Assembly: GCF_949628265.1 (NCBI RefSeq)
Contig: NC_088790.1
Location: 17,054,545 to 17,118,544, forward strand
DNA from: Cloeon dipterum
Lineage: Eukaryota; Arthropoda; Insecta; Ephemeroptera; Baetidae
Direction of reading: 5' to 3'
Length of the DNA stretch: 64,000 bases
In this document: positions 24,029-35,094 of the stretch, piece by piece
How positions within the stretch are numbered: the stretch's first letter is position 1
How the letters are laid out: each line of letters begins with the position of its first letter
The notes under the pieces: model-generated
The model's database searches: none
The model's input: only the letters and a program-made list of their open reading frames with translations
What the model was told of the DNA's origin: nothing
Translations under genes and position numbers: made by a program

Positions 24029-27000
24029 CGACGCGGCAGCATTTAGCCTGAGCAGAGGGCGATTGCGAACGAGTCTCGGATCTTCTGACTTTTTATTATA
24101 GCTTCTGATTCCGCTCTTTTGCAAGGCGAAACGCGTGCCAAACGTTTTGTGCGCGTGATCTCGAAAACTTTTGGCCACGCGCGGACAGACAAACTCGCGG
24201 GCTCGTCAATTTTGTTGCTCTATGTCAGCCACACAGTGCTGACGAGACGGACCTAATTATCAATTGTTGACAGGCTGCATTACGACAAACTCAATCAAGT
24301 GAACAAACAGATTTGTGACAATATGAAGCGTTGAAAACAGTCTGTGAGAGAAGAGTGGCAAATTATATTTCAGCGAAGTCGAATCGATTTTTCACAATAA
24401 TTCAGATTTCTTCATTAATTTAAACGTTTTTTTTTCACACAAAAAATGATTACGTAACAACTGCAGACTTTGAATAGTGTTTGGAGTTAAAAGATAATTG
24501 TTGACATTGAATCGCTGCTGGCAAACCTCAACTTAGAACAAGATGTAGAATTAAAGAGCTGAGGCCTAATCTGGCGGATATTTTTAAACATTTCGAAATC
24601 AATTTGTAGGATCCGACTTAAGCTTTTTCCGTCATTGTCAGAGGCCAATCAGATCAGCTTGCATTTTCACCTAAAAAAATAATAATCTTATAACGGTCTG
24701 AGCGGTAAGCTTAGTAGGTTCCCGTTCCAGTAATTTATGAAATAACTCTGGATTTTATGTGTACATTAAATTTGCTGAGTTGAGATAAAAATGTTTAAGG
24801 GATTGGCTCCTAAAATACACCAGGTTGAGCCAGCTATTCAGGCTAAAAATATTATCACACATTTAAAATTCGTAGAGATCAGAAAACAGGCATTGCTTGA
24901 ATATGATTTTTTATATTTAGATGTATTTTGAAGCCTAGGAACGATGCAAATGAACTGAAACTTGAGTGGTTATAAATTATCATTTTTTACCAGAGGTCAA
25001 AACCAAAAATGTTTTTGGGTTGTTTAAATATGCGAATTAATAATTAATTGCATTCAAATTGATTGTATAAATTTTATTAACATAAAAACAGGCTGAGAGT
25101 TCAATTGAACCCTTTTTGCCAGTCGAATCTCATTCATCTGCCTAAATTAGCACACTTTAATCCGACCCACATACGCAGTTCGCTGTTTTGGTGTCGGCAG
25201 CGCTAAAGGCATGTGACCAGGAAAAACGTGTTGCGCGTTCAATCTGACGAAATCAGAAGAGCGCAGGGGGTGCGTTCGCAGAGGTCGTGCAGAGGTGAAA
25301 CCCCTGGCGGGCCTCCGTCCCCTGTTCTAGACCGCACGTCAAGGAAGACGAGCCCACTGCGGGTGCACTGACGTCGCTGGTCGTGCCCCCGAATTGAAGG
25401 AAGGAAGCAAGTGGAGAGAGTGCTCGAAATAGAGCTTATGCGTGTGTTTGCGTGCGTCCCATGATGCACGGTAAACACAGCACTTAACTGATCAAAATAG
25501 CCTAAAACGGCGTTTCGCTGCTGGCCACTCTTGAACAAGTCATGTGTGCGCGCTCTTGTTGCTGAAAGTATCGCAATTTGAGACACGAAGTATTTTAAAA
25601 ATCCCCAGATCGAATATATATGACAGTCGAATTTCATTCCTAATCATAATGACATTTTTACCTTTGAGGTTTTACTAGTCTTTTTTTAATTTTTATCATC
25701 AACTCTCGAAAAACCACAGTTGAAAAGTGTGTGTTTTGGAATGCAAGTCTCTGTGACATGCAATTGATGGTAAATTCAACAGGCGTGTTGATTATTACTA
25801 CTTTCCCGAAGCTTCCAACGTGAGAAGGCGATAAATGCATGGCAAGACAGCCATGAATTATGATTATTATACTTGCACCAGTTTGAAGGTGGACTGCTTT
25901 TAGAAAAATTGAGCTTGGTGCGTTTTCTCCTGGACAGCTACTACTCAGTCTTTCTTAAAATTAGCATTGATATAAAAAATTTTCTACGTATATTTTGGAA
26001 TATAGTTTTTTATTAAACACCAACGGCGTACATCACTTTTTATTTTGGACAGCTTGGTATAACGTGAAACTATTTTTATTGTGTTATAAAGAGCCAAATT
26101 TGACCAGCAAAAAATAAACATATTTGCGAGGAATTCAATTAACTTGGAAGTGATTTCTGCCCAAGATATACAGTAATTAGGACTACATTTGCATTTTTTC
26201 GTATCTGTGCTAATTAAACTTGGTAAACTGGTTAAATATCTGTTCGTTTCTGCGCAACATCAGAAGAGTGGCGTGACCCGCGCGACCAGTCACAAGAACA
26301 GCATGAAATATCTTATAATGATATATGGCCTGCCTTGCTCGCTTCTGCGGTACAAATTTCAGCGGCGATACATGTATTTCTTCGTCCGTTTATCTGCTGC
26401 TGATGTACATAATAGGCACATGCGAGATAACCTTTCCAATGTATGGCGCCGGAAAATCAGTCGTATCAGCTGAAAAATAATCAGAAGATACACACGTTGC
26501 ATCACATTCACTCGGCGCTGTTAATTAACTTACATAACAAAGCTCAACCGACTTTTCAATGAATGATACAAATTAAGAGAATTGTCTTCTGCGCAAGACA
26601 TAGTTATCATTGGTTAACGGCGGTAATTCATGATTTTTGTTGTTAACTGCGATGGTGTACGGATAATAAACTTACCCCAAATATAATAAGCTTAAATTAA
26701 ATCGTTTGAAGGCAGGATCAGCAATAAAATTTGTTTTAAATTGTAGTAAAAATTCCTAATTACAATTTGCAAAATGCCTTTAAACTTCAAGAAATTGTTT
26801 TAAAATGGAGCTAAAGAAGATACCGACTGTTTGTTCACGTTCGCGAGTCCATTCAGACCAATCTTTTTATTTTTTAAAATGTCCAGACCTAATTAAATAG
26901 AAATATTTGGTTTTTCTACATGGAGCAAAGTTCATTGAACTCTACTTTACTTGTTTATTGTTTATTCTCACTTAAAAATACATACATATATGTGTGTCAA

Positions 27001-30000
27001 ATATCACAAAAAATGACTTTGTCAAAAGATAAAAAGTAAGCAAGGGCACCAATTCTGGACGATTCTTAAAAAAACTGCGCTGCTCAAAGCTAAGTGAAAA
27101 AGGTGATTGTTTTGCCGCAGGTGTCACGTTCAGTGTTTTCGCACTGCGAAATTCTTGTTTGAGAAGGACCAATTATCTCTGCTCCGCAATTATTTTCTTA
27201 CAATACAACGCACGCATGACCTCAAATCGTTCGCCGCAATTCTCGCTTTTGGAGAGGGCTCGCCATTGAAACCATCCGGTGCTGATCGGCTCGCCAATGC
27301 TGGCTGGGAATTGCGAGGGGGCTCGTCGGCTTGAAGAACGGCTTCGGCGGCCAAAGTTTGTTGGCGCCGCGGGTCTGATTGTCGCCTGCCTAGCGACCGG
27401 AGGAATCGCGTGATCGCCAAAAGCAGCCAACACTCGCCGCATAAATTATTGAACAGGACCTGTTTTCTCTCTGCACACCGGACTCGCCGTACGAGAAAGA
27501 CGAGAATTTCTTTTCGCCTTTTTACTTGCAATCAAATGGCCCGAAATTGAGTTCGTCTCGGCAGACAGGCATTTCGCACATTGCATCACTGTCCAAAATT
27601 GAATTTGGCTCGCAAAATAGGCCGCGTGTACTCCACTTTGGCTCCGATCATGAACATATTGCGACCTAATTGCTCGTGTTCCGCGTAATTTTAGATCCAA
27701 GCATTTTGTGTTTGGGTTCGCTTTGCAGAGGCGTTGAATTTTGGTGGTCGGCCCCTTCTGGGCGACGGCCAGCAAGCCTATCTATTGTGACTTCTCATCA
27801 GGCTATTTTTAATGATCATTTTTAAAAGGTCACATTCACAATGAAATTTCGGTTAGCGCTATTTTTTAAAAGGCACGGTCGTTGTGAAAGGTTTTGGTGG
27901 AATTGCGAAAACTTGAAATTTGAGGTTTTGCCAGGAAACGGATTGTTCGCATTTTTATTCTTTTTTCAGTTTGTAAAATCAAAATTAATTTCCTATATTT
28001 TATTTTCTACTCACCAGGTGAAAATGCTCAAGATTGAAAATTAGGGGTGCAGTTTGTAGTTAGTTGTTTTTTCTCCTCTCAATTATTTACAAATACAAAC
28101 TGTCAGATAATATTTATTTTTATTTGTAATAAATAACATAGCCGTCCACTCAAGGACGGAAAATTGAAGGACTTTTTCATCCAGCCAAAAAACTAATAAA
28201 ACATATTTACAAAAAAGGTTTCAAAACGGAGGAAAATGGAAAAGTACGATCTAAGCAAGCAATTTTAAACTATAAAATAAATTCAAAGAAAAATTAAGCA
28301 TTAGTAGCAGAATCACAAATTTTTGAAGAAAATTACAAAACATCTTTATATTTTGAATCCTTATTCCTTGCATTTCTTCCGCAAGAAAATCATTAACAAA
28401 TACCAAAAATTACAGTGAGAGCTAGCAGGGTAAAATGCAATTATCCTGGTTTGTTTCCATTGTAAATTTGAATTGACTACTTTGATCAAAACAAAGCTTA
28501 TTTTTTATAATTCTGAATTAATGCGATAGTTATAAAAATCAGTTTTTCTGCCCATAAGTTTGAGTTGTACAGTTTTGGGGCACCGGAGAACTAGCAGCCA
28601 ATCAGCCTCTAGCAGATGCTGTTTATCAAAGAAGGAAGAAATAAAATTTGCAAGCCGCTCTGTGTCAGAAAGCCAGCGGTGCGATTTGTTATGTAAACGT
28701 TTAGCGAGGGAACAGCATCCCAACTCCAGCGACCTTTGCATGTGACCAGCGATCACGTGCCGATCACGCCCCGTGCGATCACTGACTTCTTCGTCCGCAG
28801 TTTCGCAAAAGGCTAGCAATTTTTGTTATGTTTGCTCAGGCTAATAAATTTTGGTAGTAAAAAAGAGTGGAATGGATCGAATGGAGGACTTGTTTCCTTT
28901 TGAGGTGAGGAAGCAAATTAAATATTGGGTATCATATTATCTCTTTTAAAAGGTATTTGATTTGTGACGAAGATTAGATAAATAGAAAGTTTACAACATG
29001 TTAACAAGTAAAAGGATAATTATTTTTTTCAATATTGTGAGATAAGAATTCTGTCTTGTAATTTTATGAGTTGTGCGTGTACAAAGTAGCATCAAATAAT
29101 TTAATATTAATTAACAGAACCATTACTTCTTATAGACACCAACATCTTTACCACATTTTTTTAAATATTAGTCCATAACTGGAATGGAACTTTTAAGGCC
29201 AAAATTTATGTTTCTTCTCAATCGGTAAGGATATTTGGGCAGTGGAACGTATTCTAATGTAGATTGAGTATTTTATCAAAAATATAAATACAGGACATAG
29301 ATCATGAAAATGGTATTATTTATCAATCCTACCTCTCCTCTTAATAAATATCTCTGCCGCGCTCTTGATTGACTCAAGTATGCCAACCATCACTAACAAT
29401 TGAAAATCTCAAGTAGTATGGCAGCAGTGAAAGCCATAGAAAACGAGGCAAAACTAGATTACACCAATCATTTGAAGCTGATTTTTTAAAATAATATTAA
29501 TAAAAAATTTCCCCTGCCAAGCATACTTTTGAGCAGCGATACTGCGATTTATTGAAACAAGAAAGGCGGTTGGATGAATCGGTTTAAAGGTCATTTACTA
29601 AGATACAATTATTTTTAATTTTACTGCGTATGTTATTCAGCTATCAAGTGTGATGATGGCGCAAGGAGAACCTCATTTACAAACGGTTTTCCGACATACA
29701 ATCCACTTTTCGTGCGTTCCGACGGAATCACAATCGTTATTCAATTTACCACATATCGTTATAAGCTCTTACATAATGAAGAACTACACCTACGTTGCAC
29801 ATTGCATTGTTTTTTGATAAAAAAAAGCAACAGGGGAGGAGAGAATTAAGGACCGTGAGCATTATCGACAAAAATGTGAAGAGCAGCCCTGATAAAAAAA
29901 TCTCGAGTGTCCTAAAGGCTCCCATTCTTGACGCGACGGGAACGGTGGTGAGCACATCAAATGAAATGACAAATCCTGCCTGAGTGAATTTTAAAAACTG

Positions 30001-30747
30001 AATCAACCGTTGGATTTTCCCTTCATTCCAAGAAGCAGAGGTGAGTTTAAAACTTAATTTCAAGAGTCCTGAAATGCAAAGAGCAATTTTCTTTTGCAAC
30101 GCGTGCTCTGTTAAATTGCCTTCATGGTAAAATTTTATCCAGTCGACCACATATCCGATTTAAAACCACCCTACCAAGCGTTAAACAGTTTTCCAGAAAA
30201 AAAATTTTTCCACTAGGGAAAAATGGATGAGTTAGAAAATGTGGTGTTCCAGTTAGGGGAGTATTACTAATAATAACGTTAAAACGATCAAAGGGCCCGA
30301 TTGAGCTGAATGAGTTAGGAAATCGAAATCACGGCCTAATGATAAGCTGTGCAAATACTATATTTGTCAGCTCAATTGCCTACCTCTAAGTTGCACTGCT
30401 GATATCACAATTAAGGACGAATGACACGCTAATCGAATCAATAAAATATGCATTAAGATTTAAGATGAAGCAATACTGAGATTTCTTTAAATTATATAAT
30501 CTTAATGGGTTTTTAATAGGTGTATTATAAATAATAATTGAAATTAAAATTTAGTTCGAATGCTCATATATGGCAAATAACGATTCTCGTTTTTTAAAAA
30601 CAAAGGAGAGCATGAAAATAGCATCAGTTGTTTAGTTTGTTCATATATTTATGGAAAACGGTTGTCCTGCCAAACAGAAACAATAAAAGAAATTACATTT
30701 TTACAGCATTTTTCAGCTAACTACCAGTGTGATATTTGGAAGAAAAG

Positions 30748-33700
30748 ATGGAAGGCAAAAAAATTTATCAAGAGACGTGCACTGTGATGCTGCCGGAGAA
30801 AGAACAAAATGCACTACCTCAAGGCAAAATGTTTCCACAGTATACCGCTGCGCTAATAGGTAAATTAATTTTATTTAGATTAAATTTTGAATGTTGATTT
30901 CCAACAGCAAGAAATTTTTTTCAAACGCATAAACATAAAAATATTTTACACACGTCACATTGTTCTGGGTTTCATAATTTAAATTATCGCATCATTTATT
31001 TTGGAACTGTATTTATCACAAAAAATTGTTGATCTGGAAACTTCATTTTCAGTTTATCTTTTTATTTAATGAGCGAACATAAAAATTAGAATGTCATAAT
31101 GGTTAAAATGTTTAGAATTGATTAAGCTTTTGATATTATCTCTGTGGCAGTGCCTTTCCCAGTAACTTTCGACAAAAGTTTTTAATTTTGGCGTCAATGT
31201 TGAGCGATTTTCGCAACACTCAAATGTGTGTTTCATTGTGAGAAGTGACTGTTGATTGACTCGCCATCAAAACATTTTTCATACAGTAATAAATAGAGGT
31301 CTAAAGCTACATAGTTTTAGGCGGCGGCTGGCTGAACCAGCTGCAATTGAGTTTTGGGCCGGCGGCGTTGGCTGAGCATTCTAGCCGGCGGCTGGCGCGA
31401 CTGACAAATTTTTAAAAGTTAAGTTTGATAGTGCGAATTTTTCTCCTACACTTTGGTTATATATTCCGACTTGTCACCGGCGGCTGGTGCTTTGCCAAAT
31501 TCACGGCGGCTGGCGGCTGACCACTTGACCCCAAATTTGCTGACTGGTGCGGCGCAGCACTGCTGGCTGAGACCTCCAGTAATAAAATATTAAAAACTGA
31601 TTAAAAATAGAGATCTCAGCCAGCCGCGCTGAACCACGCCAGCCGGTAAATTTTGGGTCACGTAGGCAGCCGCTAGCCGCCGTGATTCTGGCTAATTGTA
31701 AGCTGCGCCAGTCGCCAATGAAAAAGGGTCAAAAATTAAATAGTGCAAGAGAAAAATGACTTTCGCAAAAAAAACTCTATCTCACTACACTTTTAAAATA
31801 TTGTCAGCCGCGCAAGCCACCAGTCGCCGGAGAAAATGGCCAGTCGCCACCGGACAAAAAATTCGGCTTAACCGGTCCCACCAGCCACCGCCTTTAAATC
31901 TCGCGGCTGACACCTCTATTAAAAAACAAAATTCACGTTTAATGCCGAAATATGTGCCTCTATCAGTACTAGAGCAGGTAGGGTATTTTAAAGAGAAAAT
32001 AAATAAATAAATAAATATCTCCCGCTACGAAATTTCCAAAAAGCAACGCTGGGCTCGTTCGCCGCGGGTACGGTGATGGCTTGGACGTCGCCGACGCTGC
32101 CACTGCTGACGGGTCCGTCGAGCCCGCTGCCCATCACGCCTGACGAGGGCTCCTGGGTGGGCTGTCTGATGGCTGTCGGTGCCCTGTGCGGCGCCCTGCC
32201 GGCCGGCATCGTCGCCGACACGATCGGCCGACGCCGCGCCATGCAGTGCGTGGCGCTGCCGATGCTCATCTCGTGGGTGCTGATCATCTTGGCGTCGTCG
32301 GTCGGCTGGCTGTACGCGGCACGCATCATCGCCGGTCTCGGGGTCGGCGCCGTCAGCGTTGTGGCGCCGATCTACGTCGGCGAGATCGCGGCCAGCAGCA
32401 TCAGAGGCTCGCTTGGCGGCTTCTTCCAGATGCAGCTCACCATCGGCATCCTGTTCGCGTACCTCTTCGGCGCCGCCGTCCCCTACCTTTGGCTCAACAT
32501 CCTCTCTGGCTGCGTGCCGCTCATCTACATCATCACCCTGTTCTTCATCCCCGAATCACCCCAGCACCTGTTAGCAAAGTAAGTTAGAAAAATAATCCAG
32601 AAGCTTCAATGGTACGGGATTAATTAAACTTTGACGGGCTAACAATAAGCTAAAAGCACGTGCTTTTCAATTCTTAATTTAATTGTTTCTGTGCATTATT
32701 TTTCATCCAGATAAAAATAGAAGTACGGCAGTTAAGATCATGCTGGAAATAAAGATTTGGGGTATTAGCAATTCCTTCCGCGCTTAGAAATTATTTTTCC
32801 GCAAAAAAAAATTGATTTTCAATTTTTTTTTAGCAAAATACCATTAATTGTTTCTATAGGTTTCCCATTTATTAAAATCTTATATGGACCGGTGCTAAAT
32901 TTATAATTCTAATCTTAACTGCCAAAACTGAGAAATTTCGAAACCAATTTTTTGTGCTGTCAGAGAGTTGTCACGATAAGAAATTGCTAAAAAAGTGATA
33001 TATTTTGACAAGAATGCTATTTACATGCTCTTGAGATGTTTTCAGGGTTAATTATTCTCTGAAACCTATACCAAGTAATTTTTTGTGCTTGACAAAAATT
33101 AAATCGATGCGCTAGTATGCAACCTGCTTAACGTCTATGCCATACAAGTTGCCTAACAAAACTACATTCAATGCTTGTTAGATGAGACGACTCTTTGGAA
33201 TCTGCGAGATTTTTTCAATCCATAATTTCTGTAGTATTATGATAAGCTCAAAATTGATAGAGCAATCCGTCCTGGTCCCGGCAAAATTGCGTAACTTCAA
33301 ACAACTAAACGCGAATTTCCTTTTTGCAAGTAAAGGTCAACAATCAATTCGGCAATGAAAATTTGGGTGTTTGTTGAACGTTGCGCAATTTTGCCGGGAC
33401 CAGAACGAATCCTTTCTTTATTTTTATAATAAAAATTCCCTTTAGAAAATTTCGCTAACTTTTTTATTTTGTTTTTTTAGGAACAACCGTCGCGAAGCTG
33501 AACGCTCTCTGCGGCGTCTGCGAGGCGCCGGCTGCTACATCGATGAGGAGCTGCGCCAAATGCAGACGGCTCTGGACCGCCAGCGGGCCGAGTCCACCAC
33601 CCAGATGGAAGCCTTCAAGTCCATCTTCACCGAGAGGGCGGCCAGGAAAGCGTTGCTGATCGGGCTAGGCTTGATGCTGTTCCAGCAGCTCTCGGGTATC

Positions 33701-34918
33701 AACGCCGTCATCTTCTACACAGTGAGCATCTTTGAAGCAGCCGGCAGCACCCTCTCCCCTAGCGTTTCCACCATCATTGTCGGCGTCGTCCAGGTCGTCG
33801 TCTCTTTCATCGCAACCTTGCTTGTTGACAGGTACCTTGTTTAATAATTTCATCAAACAAAAAACTTTCGAGACAATTGAGAGGACTGATACAACTTAAT
33901 CTAGTTAAATGATTACAAATAAAGGTTTACAAGGACGACACTAGGTAAATTCAATAGTAATCAATTTCAAATATTAATAGAATCAAGACAAGGGAAACAG
34001 TTTAAAAATTCAGATAAAAACAGTTGTAAGGTTGCAAAAAAACTCAATAAATCTTAATTTTTACCTAAAATCAGATAATATCCAATAAGAAACTTATAAT
34101 TTAAAATTGAATTACATTTTTATTGAAATTAACTAAATCTTTAGAGCTGGACGTCGCGTGCTGTTGTTCGTGTCAGCGTCGGTGATGGCTCTTTGTCTAG
34201 CGGCCTTGGGCGTGTACTTCCATCTCCTGGATACTGACGTCGATGTCTCTTCGTACGGCCTAATTCCGCTAGCCAGCGTTGTGCTCTTCATCGTCATGTT
34301 CTCGGTTGGATTTGGGCCCATCCCGTGGACAATGCTTGGGGAACTTTTCCCTGCCAAGATCAAAGTAAGCTAAATAACATACCAAGTCTACCTGACCATT
34401 TGATTTAGAATTCGGCCTTTTGATTTTTACTATGGCTTCAAGAATTCAGGCAAAGCCTGAAATATTTCAAATTTTTAAAACATTTATTGTGATTTTAAAC
34501 TTATAAATCCACAGCAGTTGCTGACTGTGAGAAATTCGGGTTCTAATTTTTTGAAAAATGTTTGATTGAGATATTTCATCTTGCACCTTTTTTTAAAAAA
34601 AAAGTAATGAATTTATATATTAAGACGCTGACAGTCTTGAACTTTTCTCGTTTCATAGAAGTTTCAGCTGTTGTTAATCCTTAATTTTTTCCATTAATTA
34701 TTCAGGGTGCAGCCTCTGCGCTAGCCTGTGTTGAAAATTATGTGCTGGTCTTCACTGTGACGAAGAGCTTTCAGCCACTGGTCGAGGCTGTCGGCTCCGC
34801 AGCAACATTCGGAATTTTCGCGGGAATCTGCGTCGTTGCAGTTCTCTTCACAGTCTTCGTTGTGCCCGAAACTAAGGGGAAGACTTTAGAAGAGATCCAG
34901 CAGGAGCTGGCAAAGTAA
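30748..34918 (+). CDS. Tret1-like MFS sugar transporter (Tret-B), 5 coding exons
   Basis: The exons are 30748-30859, 32044-32578, 33481-33831, 34145-34364 and 34706-34918. All phases agree and give 476 residues. A 36-residue hydrophilic N-terminus is followed by TM1 (ATLGSFAAGTVMAWTSPTLP). Motifs seen are ADTIGRRRAM after TM2 (the canonical D-GRR loop), 'VAPIYVGEIAASSIRGSLGG', PESPQHLLAK, QQLSGINAVIFYTVSIF, GRRVLLF, GFGPIPWTMLGELFPA and PETKGKTLEEIQ. Exon 2 has exactly the same length (535 bases) and phases as exon 2 of Tret-A, but Tret-B has an extra intron after 'LLVDR'. An acceptor (TTTTTCAG, ending 30716) lies 31 bases before the ATG, so a non-coding 5' exon exists further upstream. It is convergent with GNBP, with only 176 bases between the stop codons. 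Confidence 0.9.
31291..31920. mobile_element. large GC-rich inverted-repeat pair in Tret-B intron 1
   Basis: Arm 1 (about 31291-31587) starts AATAGAGGTCTAAAG and ends GGCTGAGACCTCCAGTAAT. Arm 2 (about 31604-31920) starts AATAGAGATCTCAGCC and ends GGCTGACACCTCTATT. Arm 2 is an imperfect reverse complement of arm 1 over nearly its full length. Shared blocks include CAGCCGCCAGCCGCCGTGA, the TTCGC / GCGAA region and the repeated GCCGGCGGCTGGC motif. Each arm therefore looks like a 300-base MITE with AATAGAG(G/A)T ends, two inserted in opposite orientation with a spacer of about 15 bases. No coding capacity is seen. Confidence 0.7.
32579..33480 (+). other. Tret-B intron 2
   Basis: This is a 0.9 kb AT-rich intron. 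Two short segments, near 33268 (GTCCTGGTCCCGGCAAAATTG) and near 33390 (GCGCAATTTTGCCGGGACCAG), are near reverse complements. They form an inverted repeat of about 20 bases, 120 bases apart, possibly the ends of a small foldback element. No gene is seen. Confidence 0.5.
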
Positions 34919-35001
34919 AACTTACTATAAATATACATATATCATTATACTTGTGTGTCGGTGAACAGTATTAATCGATGCGTCACTTTGTAAACTACTT
35001 A

Positions 35002-35007
35002 TTTATT
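35002..35007 (-). terminator. poly-A signal of GNBP
   Basis: TTTATT (AATAAA on the minus strand) lies about 90 bases after the GNBP stop codon, within the 176-base gap to the Tret-B stop. The two 3'-UTRs therefore probably abut or overlap. Confidence 0.55.
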
Positions 35008-35094
35008 TTATTGTGATTCTTTTTTACACAAACAGTGCAGAGCATTCGCACAATCACACAGTAAAATCAACTCAGTTGCTTTTATTTCCTCGCC

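Larger units (their letters stand above)
21429..30716. other. long intergenic region between divergent Tret-A and Tret-B
   Basis: About 9.3 kb lie between the two divergently transcribed transporters. It is AT-rich. It contains the Tret-A upstream region (GC-rich to about 21640), a LINE 3' remnant (22158-22379), a GC-rich segment with a CRE (23940-24260), and two more GC-rich patches (25180-25480 and 27230-27560). The patches could be promoters or non-coding first exons. Open frames here, such as the 134-codon minus-strand frame at 29746-30150 and the frames around 27.2-27.8 kb, match nothing I know and look fortuitous. Confidence 0.4.

Noticed and set aside
27173-27775. overlapping minus-strand frames in a GC-rich patch
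   Set aside because: They have no recognisable domain and no consistent splice signals; they are probably due to local base composition.
29746-30150. 134-codon minus-strand frame with hydrophobic stretches
   Set aside because: I considered a chemoreceptor fragment, but no signature motif, splice signal or paralogue in the window supports it.
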